Assembly (NCBI RefSeq): GCF_014640555.1
Contig: NZ_BMHE01000010.1
Coordinates: 62,001-126,000 of the forward strand
Direction of reading: 5' to 3'
DNA: 64,000 nucleotides
DNA from: Paenibacillus marchantiophytorum
GTDB taxonomy: Bacteria; Bacillota; Bacilli; Paenibacillales; NBRC-103111
Shown: positions 36,076 through 44,769 of the stretch, piece after piece
Numbering within the stretch: the stretch's first letter is position 1
Layout of the letters: each line of letters starts with the position of its first letter
The notes under the pieces: model-generated
The model's input: only the letters and a program-made list of their open reading frames with translations
Database searches by the model: none
What the model was told of the DNA's origin: nothing
Translations under genes and position numbers: made by a program

Positions 36076-37920
36076 ATGGAGAATATCCCTGATGAATTAA
36101 GAAATCATACACTGCTGCACGGAGTCCCGGAGCATGAATTAGCAGCAGCCACCTCAACGATGCAGATGGTGTCCTACGCGGATAGGACAACGATCCTTAA
36201 AGAAGGCGCTGTTGGGGATGACTGCTTTTTCATTCTATCGGGCGAGGTCAGCGTAACGGCCCGCGGTCTGATAGGAAGCAGCGTCCGTTTGGCTACACTA
36301 GGCCCTGGCGCGCTCATCGGAGAGATGGCGTTACTATCATCTGAGCGGCGTACGGCGACGATACGCGCCGTAGGCGAGGTCCGAGCACTGCGCCTTGATC
36401 GTGAAGCGTTTCGGACGCTTGCAGCGCTAAGTCCGCTTTTTTACGAGAGCCTAACCTATTCGGCTCGTATTAGAGACATTCACGGCCTGCTCAGCAAGGC
36501 ATCGATCTGGTCGAGCATCCCCGACTCGGAACTGCGGGGGTTGGCGGAGGTCACGGTGCTGCGGAACGTGAAGCAAGGCCAAGTCATCGTTAACGAGGGT
36601 GATGCCTCGAAAATGTTTTGTACAATCGGCTCCGGCAGCTTCGAAGTCCGTTCGTCAGGGAAGCGTGTAGCCGTGCTTCACCAGGGCGACTATTTCGGTG
36701 AGATTGCACTTCTGACGGGTGTATCAACAACGGCAACGATTACAGCGCTTGAGGACGGCAAGCTGTTAGCACTTGGAGAAGAGGAATTCCGATTTACGTT
36801 GATGCGACACGAACCGGTGAAGCGGCAGTTTCTGGCGGCCCTGCGTATACGCAAGCCAGATATTGCAGAAATCGCCATCCGGCAATGGATACCGGATTCG
36901 GAACAACCCGGACAAGTTGCCTCTACCGGGCAGAAATGGCTTCGGCCGCCGGCACAGCAGCGCTGGGTCGATGTGCTAATGGCGATGGGCGGCTTGTTTC
37001 TGGTCGTAACGCTGCTGGCCGTATGGCTGAAGGGCGCGATATGGACATATGCCGCTTTGGTGACGGGCTGTCTGGCAGGACCGGTTACCTTCGTCGCCTA
37101 TGCCAGAAGCTCGCAACTGTTGGGCTATCGCATAAGCTGGCTGCTTAGTGCTTTTGTAACTTCAGCAGCCATCGCCTTACCGCTGGCCATGCTGCTGGAG
37201 AAAAGCTGGTTGTTCGCAAAAGGGCTGGACGCGTATACATTTACTCAGCTTCATCTACCGATTGCCGTCGCTTTAATCGAAGAGGCATCGAAACTGCTGA
37301 TTTGCTATTTCTTCCTGCGCAGCAAGAGGCAGCGTTTCCGAATGGATGCGGTCGTCTTTGGCGCCGCAGCGGGTATGGGCTTCGCTGCCGTTGAAAACAT
37401 GATCTATGGCTGGACTTTTCTCAGAACGGGAGAGACCAGCAGTATGCTAGCTGTCTTATGGTTGAGAGCTCTGCTATCACCATTTGGGCACGGGACTTGG
37501 ACGGCTATTGCGGCAGTAGGCATTGGGATAGGATTGTCGAAGGCCTCGCCACCGTCTGGCAAGTTAAGTGTATGGCTAAAGGTGGCGGGACTGGTTAGCG
37601 CGAGTATTTTGCTGCACACGCTATGGGACTTCCAGTTCGCAAGCGGAGCGCTTAGGGTGGCTGGCATGGCTGCCGTAGGTGCAACTGGACTCTTGTTGCT
37701 ATTCCTGCTTATCCGTTCCGGTACAGTGGAAGAAATACAAGCGCTGACGCTGCTGAATCCGGCGCTGAGCGCGGACCGGTTGATAGACGATGCGATGGAA
37801 GAGGATGCTGACGTCCAGAGTCCGCTAAACTGCCTAGCGTGCGACACGCAGTGCCCGCCAAAAACACGTTATTGTCCGCGCTGCGGGCAGTCACTCCTGG
37901 TGAAGGCTGCACGGAATTGA
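36076..37920 (+). CDS. Dual cyclic-nucleotide-domain PrsW-family membrane protease with zinc ribbon
   Basis: 614 residues. Two CRP-like cNMP-binding domains (about 15-130 and 150-265; FFILSGEVSVTA, GPGALIGEMALLSSERRTAT, then GDYFGEIALLTGVSTTAT). Next come about eight membrane spans (about 300-560) carrying PrsW glutamic-protease motifs: EEASK (about 401), FAAVEN (about 436), HGTWT (about 470) and HTLWDF. The C-terminus holds a CxxC...CxxC zinc ribbon (CLACDTQCPPK, YCPRCG). PrsW enzymes cut anti-sigma factors such as RsiW. The fusion suggests intramembrane proteolysis gated by a small nucleotide or by a CRP-like fold. The conserved phosphate-binding Arg of true cNMP sites is partly kept (RRTAT). 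ACAAGGAGAG upstream. Confidence 0.88.
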   Translation: MENIPDELRNHTLLHGVPEHELAAATSTMQMVSYADRTTILKEGAVGDDCFFILSGEVSVTARGLIGSSVRLATLGPGALIGEMALLSSERRTATIRAVGEVRALRLDREAFRTLAALSPLFYESLTYSARIRDIHGLLSKASIWSSIPDSELRGLAEVTVLRNVKQGQVIVNEGDASKMFCTIGSGSFEVRSSGKRVAVLHQGDYFGEIALLTGVSTTATITALEDGKLLALGEEEFRFTLMRHEPVKRQFLAALRIRKPDIAEIAIRQWIPDSEQPGQVASTGQKWLRPPAQQRWVDVLMAMGGLFLVVTLLAVWLKGAIWTYAALVTGCLAGPVTFVAYARSSQLLGYRISWLLSAFVTSAAIALPLAMLLEKSWLFAKGLDAYTFTQLHLPIAVALIEEASKLLICYFFLRSKRQRFRMDAVVFGAAAGMGFAAVENMIYGWTFLRTGETSSMLAVLWLRALLSPFGHGTWTAIAAVGIGIGLSKASPPSGKLSVWLKVAGLVSASILLHTLWDFQFASGALRVAGMAAVGATGLLLLFLLIRSGTVEEIQALTLLNPALSADRLIDDAMEEDADVQSPLNCLACDTQCPPKTRYCPRCGQSLLVKAARN

Positions 37921-38127
37921 CGCGTCTTGGAGCGTCGTTTCCCAATCATGTTCGTTATATGGAATACTTTCAATCAAATGACTAATTATATTCACTTTAA
38001 CGTTGGCCATGATTTCGTTTGATCTATTATGACCCGGCCTTCTAAAGTGTCTTGAGAATATAAGGTGTTAGAATGAAAATTATGGTTACAAGGGATAATG
38101 GGGATATATTGCACCTCTTGACAGAAA

Positions 38128-38189
38128 AACACCCTCTTTGTTTGGTATCATGGAAGTGTCGAGCAACCATGCAAACAAAGAAAGGTGTT
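38128..38189. repeat. Inverted repeat, probably an insertion-sequence end
   Basis: AACACCCTCTTTGTTTG (38128-38144) and CAAACAAAGAAAGGTGTT (38172-38189) form a long hairpin with a nested ATGG/CCAT stem in the loop. Confidence 0.5.
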
Positions 38190-38218
38190 GTATTTCATAT
38201 GTTACACCACAAATCCTT

Positions 38219-38262
38219 TCATGAGTCTGGGCCCAAAATAGACAAACGAATCCGCCATTATT
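38219..38262 (+). pseudogene. IS6-family transposase scrap
   Basis: HESGPKIDKRIR in frame corresponds to HELGPEIDKRIR in the remnant at 31.6 kb, and the DNA (GGGCCCRAAATAGACAAACG) is almost the same. Only about 40 bases remain. Confidence 0.55.
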
Positions 38263-38267
38263 GCAAT

Positions 38268-38345
38268 CGTTACTCAAATAGGATCGTCAGCTGCCGCGCA
38301 GTTTGACGATCTCTATTTTGCTGAAGTAACGGGCAGTATAGTGGA
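38268..38345 (+). repeat. Dispersed intergenic repeat, copy C, with strong hairpin
   Basis: AAATAG-GATCGTCA pairs with TGACGATC-TCTATTT around GCTGCCGCGCAG, then AAGTAACGGGCAGTATAGTGG follows. Shares its end and central GC box with copy B (33783-33860). Confidence 0.5.
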
Positions 38346-38548
38346 ATAGATGAGGCTTAACTCAGGTACTTGCAGGGTGGCTTTTTTCTTTAGTGATTTT
38401 GGAAGAGCCTCTCTCTAAGGAGGTCAGACCGTAGGGGGGAGAGTAGCTCGAACATCGGAGTAGGCTCCGTTATAAACCGCTTGGGATGGCAAACGATTTT
38501 TGTTATGCTGGAAATAGATGATTTGAAATGGGGAGCAGGGAATGCCCT

Positions 38549-38734
38549 ATGAAAAAGATATTGATCATAGTTGATGAAGCCGATCTACGAAAACTGTTGA
38601 CGGACTACTTTAAAATTAATGGGTATTTCGTTATGACGGGGAAAAACGGCAATGAGGCGTTACGACAAATTGAAAATCAACCGGACCTTGTTTTGCTGGA
38701 TATCAATATGCCTATAAAAAAGAAATCGGTGAGT
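38549..38734 (+). pseudogene. Truncated response-regulator receiver, in frame with the next gene
   Basis: Starts MKKILIIVDEADLRKLL and reaches the phosphoacceptor strand LVLLDINMP at about residue 54, then changes to KKKSVSMKMKN, which is the start of the GH18 lipoprotein. The remaining half of the receiver and the output domain are gone. The acidic pair is DE rather than DD. No stop separates it from the lipoprotein frame, so a 421-residue readthrough product is possible, but the internal lipoprotein signal would then be out of place. Confidence 0.65.
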
Positions 38735-39811
38735 ATGAAAATGAAAAATTGCAATTTCTTGAAATTAGTTGTGATTACTGCTATGTTATCCACTTTGCTG
38801 GCATGTAGTCACGGCAACATCGGAAGCAAGACGAATGCCGCCCAGCAGGGAGATACCAAGTCGATATTGGGATATTACGACAAAGACCAAGTATCTCAAA
38901 GTTCTCTTACCAAGTATTCTAACTACTTGAATCAGGTTGCAACAGATACGTTTAACGTGGATAGCCAGGGTAATGTTGTAGGCAACGTGCCAACAGCTGC
39001 AGTCGCGTTTGCAAATTCAAAACAAATAAGCATCTATGCTTGTTTGTCCAATTATGGACAAGATGACTTTGATCCTGATTTATCTCACGCGGTTGTAAGT
39101 GATGCAATGGTTAAAAGGAAGACAATTAAAAACATTCTCGCCACGGTCAAGAATAACGGCTATTCAGGCATTAATATTGACTTTGAAAGTGTACTTGCAA
39201 CGGATCGTGACAACTTTAGTACATTTATTCAAGAAGTGGCTAACACGATGCAGGCGGAAGGGTTCAAAACAATTGTCTCCGTTCCAGCCAAGTTGAAAGA
39301 TGATCCGAACGATGGCTGGGGGTATGCTTATGACTACCATTCTCTTGGGCAAAATGCAGATGTCATTCAGGTGATGACCTATGATCAGTACGGACCGTGG
39401 ACAACACAGGGGCCTGTAGCAGGAATAGATTGGACGGAACAATCCATTCAATATGCTGTATCCGTCATCTCTCCTTCTAAGGTTAATGTTGGACTTGCCG
39501 CATATGGCTATGATTGGAATACGACAACCCATAAGAAAGAAGATAATAAACAAGTTGCATGGAAAGACATTCCGGATCTTCTTGCTAGTACAGGTACAAC
39601 AGCTCAAAAGGATGCATCTTCCTCTTCTTCATTCATCACTTATCAAGCAGCCGATGGGTCAAACCATGCGGTGTGGTTTGAAGATACGTTAAGTATTCAG
39701 GAGAAAGCCCATTTGGCTGCCAAATATAGTTTAAATGGTGTTTCCGTTTGGGCTCTGGGAATGGAAGATGAGAGCTTCTGGCAGGCGATTCAAGCAGGCT
39801 TTAGGAATTAA
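38735..39811 (+). CDS. GH18-family lipoprotein (chitinase/spore-hydrolase-like)
   Basis: About 358 residues from MKMKNCNFLKL (ATG 38735 or 38741). Lipobox STLLAC, short linker, then a GH18 barrel: ILGYYDKDQ, the catalytic-strand motif GINIDFES with the acid/base Glu kept, QVMTYDQYGPW, GLAAYGYDW and a final VSVWALGMED. The family hydrolyses beta-1,4-linked GlcNAc polymers such as chitin or cortex peptidoglycan. It is a paralogue of the N-terminal module of the 56657-59380 enzyme, sharing TYDQxGPW and ITYQAADGSNHxVW-type stretches. The ribosome site (GGTGAG) is modest. Confidence 0.85.
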   Translation: MKMKNCNFLKLVVITAMLSTLLACSHGNIGSKTNAAQQGDTKSILGYYDKDQVSQSSLTKYSNYLNQVATDTFNVDSQGNVVGNVPTAAVAFANSKQISIYACLSNYGQDDFDPDLSHAVVSDAMVKRKTIKNILATVKNNGYSGINIDFESVLATDRDNFSTFIQEVANTMQAEGFKTIVSVPAKLKDDPNDGWGYAYDYHSLGQNADVIQVMTYDQYGPWTTQGPVAGIDWTEQSIQYAVSVISPSKVNVGLAAYGYDWNTTTHKKEDNKQVAWKDIPDLLASTGTTAQKDASSSSSFITYQAADGSNHAVWFEDTLSIQEKAHLAAKYSLNGVSVWALGMEDESFWQAIQAGFRN

Positions 39812-39882
39812 AATAAGGATGTGAAACATTTTGTTAAATTCTTCCGTCTAGGGTATTGAAACATACATTCTAGGAGGCACAT

Positions 39883-40944
39883 ATGAAAATAAGTCGTACG
39901 AAAAAAATCGCATTGATGGTAGCAGCAACATTTGTAATCGGGGGATCTTATTCTACACTGGGGTTTACCAAACCAATTGAAGCGCAAAGTAATGCACAGG
40001 GTGTAAATATTCTTCCGTTCAAAATATCAGAGCAGCTAGCTAAAAAAATAGATACAGCTTCGGGCTCGGACAAATTCCCATGCCTAGTTACCTTTGATAA
40101 ACATCTCGATGAACAAAGTTATGCAAACCTAGAGAAGCAAATTGGCAAGTTTTCTAAGAAACAAGTCTATGAAACTGTACTTGAAGGATTTGCTGGAGAT
40201 TTATCAAAAGAACAGATTCTTCTATTAAACAATACATCATTTGTATCACACATCGAATTAGACACTGAGGTTTCATTAGGGAAAGACATTGTTGTTACTT
40301 CAGATTTTAGCAAGAATACAGACGGATGGAATGGGGGATTCTCTGATTATCCGGATAAAGATAAGTCAATTTATAAGTTGAATTTTTCTCATAGACTTCT
40401 ACCCAAAGAAATAAACAATAAGCAAAAAGGGCTTTACATAAGCGGAGTTAATCGAAGTGATGATTTATTCATGTTCGTTAAGAAGAAATTGGACAAGAAA
40501 GAAAAATTGCAACCAAATACAACGTACAGTGTAACGTTTGACTTTGATATAGCTACTAATGCAGGAAAGGATGGAATGGGGGCAGGAGGATCTCCAGGCG
40601 AAAGCGTTTATGTAAAAGTGGGCGCAACTTCAAAAGAGCCCCTTGCGGTAAAGGATAAAACAGGTTTCTTTTGGATGAATATCGACAAAGGAAATCAAAG
40701 TGCTGAAGGTAAAAATGCGTTCATGATTGGAAACTTGGCCAAAACGACAACTGACCACGGGAAGTATGAGTTAAAACCATTTGATAATAAACAGCGTCCG
40801 TTTACCGTCAAGACAGATGACAAAGCAGAGTTGTGGTTGTTAATCGGCACAGATTCTGCTTTTGAAAGTGGTACGAGCATCTATATTCCACGAGTCAACG
40901 TTACCCTTAAGGAAGTTGGGGAATGGACTGCGGCAGCCGAGTGA
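39883..40944 (+). CDS. Secreted protein with I9-like N-terminal domain and unassigned C-terminal domain
   Basis: 353 residues. Signal peptide (cleavage near IEAQS, about 36), then a subtilisin-propeptide/I9-like domain (about 62-130: FPCLVTFDKHLDEQSY ... VLEGFAGDLSKEQIL ... VSHIELDTEV). No protease domain follows; instead there is a ~210-residue beta-rich domain beginning SDFSKNTDGWNGGFSDYP with GLYISGVNRSDDLFMF and GGSPGESVYVKVG. AGGAGG precedes ATG. The I9 module may inhibit extracellular subtilisins. The second domain is one I cannot name. Confidence 0.75.
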   Translation: MKISRTKKIALMVAATFVIGGSYSTLGFTKPIEAQSNAQGVNILPFKISEQLAKKIDTASGSDKFPCLVTFDKHLDEQSYANLEKQIGKFSKKQVYETVLEGFAGDLSKEQILLLNNTSFVSHIELDTEVSLGKDIVVTSDFSKNTDGWNGGFSDYPDKDKSIYKLNFSHRLLPKEINNKQKGLYISGVNRSDDLFMFVKKKLDKKEKLQPNTTYSVTFDFDIATNAGKDGMGAGGSPGESVYVKVGATSKEPLAVKDKTGFFWMNIDKGNQSAEGKNAFMIGNLAKTTTDHGKYELKPFDNKQRPFTVKTDDKAELWLLIGTDSAFESGTSIYIPRVNVTLKEVGEWTAAAE

Positions 40945-41005
40945 GTAAGACGAGATTGATATAAAATACACTAAATAAAAGCGCCTATTCATATATTCAA
41001 ACGTC

Positions 41006-41048
41006 AAAGCAGCCCCCACCTTGTCATCAAGTTGGGGGCTCTGCTTTG
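41006..41048 (+). terminator. Intrinsic terminator after the I9-like protein gene
   Basis: AAAGCAGCCCCCACCTT and AAGTTGGGGGCTCTGCTTT form a long stem with a short loop. Confidence 0.8.
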
Positions 41049-41159
41049 TGTTGTACGCAAGATTTAAACATGGGACAAGTCAGACACTGATGGCGACCAA
41101 GGTAGCAAGCTAACCGGTGATTCCAAATCATTAAGAATGGGAAACAATGTAGCTCCTTG

Positions 41160-42365
41160 CTATGTTTCAAACTTCATGGATGATACGGTTTCTATGGCTT
41201 CGCGTATCCAGTCCATTCGCTTTTTTGGAATAAGACCATAATTGTAGAACAGATAACCGTCAGTTCCAGCCAGTTTCGCTCGCAGGATTTTATCTATGAG
41301 TTCTTCTTTACTTTGGACTTCTGGATAAAATACTCTTAACCCAGCAAACAAACAGTTAGTCATCACAGTTTCCTTCGATTGGGCAATATCGATTCCGACT
41401 TGAAGAGGTTCCGTATCATAACAACACACCACGATACCATCGTTGACCTGACTGATTTCATGTAAATCTACCCCGAACAACCATGACTTGCTCGGTGTTA
41501 ATAGGCTAAGGAAGTAGAGTTGGGTCTTAGCAGGCATGATTTCTTGCAATTCTTGGGCCAAGGAAGTTACGACCGTAGAGCGCCAGCACAAAAACTCCGT
41601 AACTTCGGGGTAATCATCAAAGTAGTTGAGCCCAAGTTGCATAAATCGGTTATCGTCTTGTATTGGAACTTCATTCTCACAAAACTCCATAATCCATTTT
41701 CTTACAGTTCGTTCAGCGTGCGTAATGTCCACACCGTCTCGTGTAGAACGACTTTTACAGGCGTCACAGAAGCAGAGCGATAATAGAAATTGATCTCGTT
41801 CGGATAACCCTACCCCGTCCTTTTCATGATGGAATTCGTGAGGAAAACCCATATAGTTCAACGACTCCAGCTCAAGAGCATGGAAAGGATACTGATCCGT
41901 CAAGTCTTCGATCATAGCTTTCATGTATCTGCGAACTTCCTCATGGCTGGGGCATAAGTTGTAGTAATAAGCATCACCGAATGCATTTTTCACAGTAACA
42001 TCTGGAAATTCCATGCCGAGCTTCGTATTATGTAAACAAACCGTCCAGCCGGATACTTTGAGATTCCGTTTATTCGCCGATTCAAATACATGGTCCCAGA
42101 AGTTAGGATGTTCCTTTATGAGAGAAGCTGCGGTTGGTTGAATCAGTAAAGAGCGGTATTTTTCCTTTCGAAATGGAAAATACAATGTGCCATCTTCAGG
42201 GAAATATACTTTTCGTTTCGGGCTGCGAGGCTGCAGAAACCGCCCAGCGTGGTAACTTGTCGTCAAACTGATTCCGGTAAGATGAGCTTGAGAGATTTCG
42301 GCCATAGCTTCATCAATTCCAATATCTAATAGATCCCATGGGTAACTCCATAATGAATAGTGCAT
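41160..42365 (-). CDS. TIM-barrel-like protein of unknown function
   Basis: 401 residues, cytoplasmic (no signal peptide). Repeated strand-helix pattern and late GTDGYLFYNYGLIP suggest a glycoside-hydrolase-type barrel. A Cys pair CFCDACKSR (about 197-205) recalls the Cys-rich insertion in uncharacterised hydrolase-like barrels. Candidate acidic residues: ALELESLNYMG and GIVVCCYDTE. It follows the FGGY kinase in a three-gene minus-strand operon, so it probably acts on the same sugar. Family not named. Confidence 0.7.
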   Translation of the reverse strand: MHYSLWSYPWDLLDIGIDEAMAEISQAHLTGISLTTSYHAGRFLQPRSPKRKVYFPEDGTLYFPFRKEKYRSLLIQPTAASLIKEHPNFWDHVFESANKRNLKVSGWTVCLHNTKLGMEFPDVTVKNAFGDAYYYNLCPSHEEVRRYMKAMIEDLTDQYPFHALELESLNYMGFPHEFHHEKDGVGLSERDQFLLSLCFCDACKSRSTRDGVDITHAERTVRKWIMEFCENEVPIQDDNRFMQLGLNYFDDYPEVTEFLCWRSTVVTSLAQELQEIMPAKTQLYFLSLLTPSKSWLFGVDLHEISQVNDGIVVCCYDTEPLQVGIDIAQSKETVMTNCLFAGLRVFYPEVQSKEELIDKILRAKLAGTDGYLFYNYGLIPKKRMDWIREAIETVSSMKFET

Positions 42366-42387
42366 GTTGTTTCCTCCCTAGTAATCG

Positions 42388-43881
42388 TTAGTGACTATAT
42401 TTTTGATAAAGCGGTTCCAAACTGGAGTAAAAATCTAAATACTTAGCATAAATATGCTCATATTCTTGGTTCGCTTGCGGATCCGGTTTAATTATTGTAC
42501 TTGTCTCGGCCAACTGCATGGAGCTTAAATATAGATCGTTGAAGATACCGATTGCATATCCGCCTAATAATGCGGCACCAAGTGCCGAAGCGTCGGAATG
42601 CTTTAGAACTTGAACAGGATAGCCGAATATACTTGCTAGTATCGAGGGCCATATTCCAATGTTAATGCCACCCCCGCCAATACGAATTGTACTTGGAGGC
42701 TGATTCATTCGTTCAAGAAGTGACAAGGTTTCTTTTAGATTGAAGGAAATTCCCTCCAATACTGCTCTGAACAGGGTAGCGCGATCAGTGGAACTGCTTA
42801 TCCCAAGAAAAGTGCCACGCATATGCGGTTGGAAACGGGGTGAGCCGCTTCCGACTAAAAAAGGCAAGTAAAGAACGCCATGGCTTCCGGGGGGAACTTT
42901 TTCAGCAGCTTGCCCTAATGATTTTAGGAAAGAATAGCTGATACTTTGTCCAAAAACCTCGGAAAACCAATTGAGGCTTAGGCCTCCGGAGAAATGAGAT
43001 CCAAGTGCATACATCGTATTGGGCAACACATGAGGATGGAATGTGACCTTATTAAAACCTGTAGGGTGAATAGCGGGAATGGCAGATATCAAGGTTGCGC
43101 TTGTGCCAATGGTCAGTGCAACATCACCACAGTTGAGCGTTCCTGTTCCTAGAGCGCTGGTAGCCATATCGGCGCCACCAGCAGCGACTGGGATGCCTTC
43201 CTGAAGTTGAAGTTGATCCGCCATGGATTTTGTTAGCTTGCCAGCGATTTCAAATGACCTAAATATTCGCGGAAGAAGAGAACGCCGAATACCTAAAGAG
43301 TCAGCCATATGAAAATCCCAATTATTATGAACGGGATCAAAAAACAAGCTGTTCCCTGCATCTGTGATATCCGTACCAAATTGCCCGGTTAAACGGTACC
43401 GTAAATAGTCTTTCGGAAATAAGAAAAGATGGGCACGGTCATAAAGATCGGGGAAGGTTTCTTTAACCCATAGTAATTTCGGAGCCAAGAAAGCATCAAT
43501 AACCGGATTTCCAGTTAATTCGAAAATTTGTTGTTGCATTTGCTGCCGGAGTCTTTCGCTTTGGTGACGGCTGCGTGTGTCGGAAAGTGTAATACATGGA
43601 AGAAGAGGGACGCCTTCATGATCTACCAACACAAGTGCACTCATGTGACCTGATAAAGAGATGACACTGATGTCTCGGCAATTTGCCTGATTCATACAAG
43701 TATTTGCTGCCAAGACAGCAGCATTCAGCCAGTTCTCTGGTTGCTGCTCCATCCAGCCCAGTGAAGGAGAATAGGAGGGGTAACGCTCTGCATGCACATG
43801 CAGAACAGAACCCTTTTCATTCATGAGTAAACATTTAACTGCTGATGTTCCCAAGTCGAAAGCTAAAATGTGCAACTTCAC
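42388..43881 (-). CDS. FGGY-family carbohydrate kinase (xylulokinase-like)
   Basis: 497 residues, full FGGY length. N-terminal phosphate-binding DLGTSAVKCLLMN, GWMEQQPENW, VISLSGHMSALVLVD, the TLSDTRS loop, GGADMATSALG, and the C-terminal adenosine motif IRIGGGGINIGIWPSILAS. It phosphorylates a sugar or sugar acid after uptake. Starts at a GTG with GAGGAGG upstream, inside the last 47 bases of the regulator gene. The exact substrate cannot be read from sequence. Confidence 0.9.
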   Translation of the reverse strand: MKLHILAFDLGTSAVKCLLMNEKGSVLHVHAERYPSYSPSLGWMEQQPENWLNAAVLAANTCMNQANCRDISVISLSGHMSALVLVDHEGVPLLPCITLSDTRSRHQSERLRQQMQQQIFELTGNPVIDAFLAPKLLWVKETFPDLYDRAHLFLFPKDYLRYRLTGQFGTDITDAGNSLFFDPVHNNWDFHMADSLGIRRSLLPRIFRSFEIAGKLTKSMADQLQLQEGIPVAAGGADMATSALGTGTLNCGDVALTIGTSATLISAIPAIHPTGFNKVTFHPHVLPNTMYALGSHFSGGLSLNWFSEVFGQSISYSFLKSLGQAAEKVPPGSHGVLYLPFLVGSGSPRFQPHMRGTFLGISSSTDRATLFRAVLEGISFNLKETLSLLERMNQPPSTIRIGGGGINIGIWPSILASIFGYPVQVLKHSDASALGAALLGGYAIGIFNDLYLSSMQLAETSTIIKPDPQANQEYEHIYAKYLDFYSSLEPLYQKYSH

Positions 43882-44635
43882 TGCCTCCTCTTTTCAAATG
43901 ATCGATTTTTTCAGGGGAGATTTGAATATCAAGTGTAAAGCTATCACCACGTATATGACCTTCTACAAACTCTACAGGCATTTCGTTATCTAAATAAGCT
44001 ATGCGCTCCGTATAGAAGATGGCCATGCCCTCTTTGATACATAGTGCTGCAGCGAGTTTATCATCCGCATTGACCGGTGTATAGGTGTCATGGACTTTCA
44101 CCGGAACTTTATCACTTAACTCAGCAAGCGCATCATAAAGAGAGTCTCCGATACTCTCTGCTTTTAAATGCGGATAGACATCGTGCCGTAAATAAGAGGT
44201 AACAATGGCGAACGGCTTATCCTGAGAAAGAACCAATCGCTTAAATCGGATTACAAGAGGGTCTTGATCTAAATGGAGCCGCTTTCGGATATATTCCGGG
44301 GCCTCCATTAATTTGAACGATAGTATTTTACTTTTCGGCTCATAACCGAAGCGACGAATATCGTCCGTGAAAGACGGTAATCTCCCAAAGGATCGTTTGA
44401 TCTTTGGAGGTGCGACGAATGTACCTTTACCTTGCATACGATAAAGAATACCTTCATGTACAAGATCCATGATGGCTTGCTTCACAGTGCCTCGGCTGAC
44501 ATCATACTTTTTTGATAATTCGAGTTCTCCCGGAAGCTGGTCATCGGCTTCCATATTTGAAATCATAGTTAAAAGCACGGTTTTCAGTTGGTAGTACAGG
44601 GGTAAGTGGGTATCCCGGTTTAACATAGCTTTCAA
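43835..44635 (-). CDS. GntR-family (HutC/UTRA) transcriptional regulator, copy 1
   Basis: 266 residues. Winged HTH at the N-terminus (KKYDVSRGTVKQAIMDLVHE), then a UTRA effector domain (about 95-250) typical of regulators that sense phosphorylated sugars. About 80% identical to the protein at 45527-46249. The C-terminus is extended by ~20 residues that overlap the kinase gene. Probably binds the TTGACTAGTCAA palindrome at 44691-44702, controlling both its own operon and the divergent amidohydrolase gene. Confidence 0.92.
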   Translation of the reverse strand: MKAMLNRDTHLPLYYQLKTVLLTMISNMEADDQLPGELELSKKYDVSRGTVKQAIMDLVHEGILYRMQGKGTFVAPPKIKRSFGRLPSFTDDIRRFGYEPKSKILSFKLMEAPEYIRKRLHLDQDPLVIRFKRLVLSQDKPFAIVTSYLRHDVYPHLKAESIGDSLYDALAELSDKVPVKVHDTYTPVNADDKLAAALCIKEGMAIFYTERIAYLDNEMPVEFVEGHIRGDSFTLDIQISPEKIDHLKRGGSEVAHFSFRLGNISS

Positions 44636-44690
44636 TTCCTTTCTTCGTAACGAACAGAAGTGGATTACTATAAGTAGAACATATGTATTG

Positions 44691-44720
44691 TTGACTAGTC
44701 AAGTGAACAAGTGTTATGAT
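44691..44720 (+). promoter_or_regulatory. Promoter with overlapping GntR operator
   Basis: TTGACT (-35, 44691-44696) and TATGAT (-10, 44715-44720) are 18 bases apart in front of the amidohydrolase gene. The palindrome TTGACTAGTCAA (44691-44702) covers the -35 box, so a bound GntR dimer would block transcription. Confidence 0.65.
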
Positions 44721-44769
44721 CTGATCAGAAGAGCATGAGTTGGATAAACTTCAATTGGAGGAAGAGACG

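Larger units (their letters stand above)
37921..38548. other. Gene-poor stretch with IS traces and repeats
   Basis: No intact gene. A short minus-strand frame (about 37890-38010, MANVKVNIISHLIES) overlaps the end of the PrsW gene and is doubtful. The 38073-38306 frame is a composite of an inverted repeat, an IS6 scrap and a dispersed repeat and is not a real gene. A possible promoter for the next gene is TTGGGA, 17 bases, TATGCT (about 38482-38510). Confidence 0.5.

Noticed and set aside
38073..38306. 77-codon frame containing MQTKKGVVFHML
   Set aside because: A chance composite of an inverted repeat, an IS6 scrap and a dispersed hairpin repeat.
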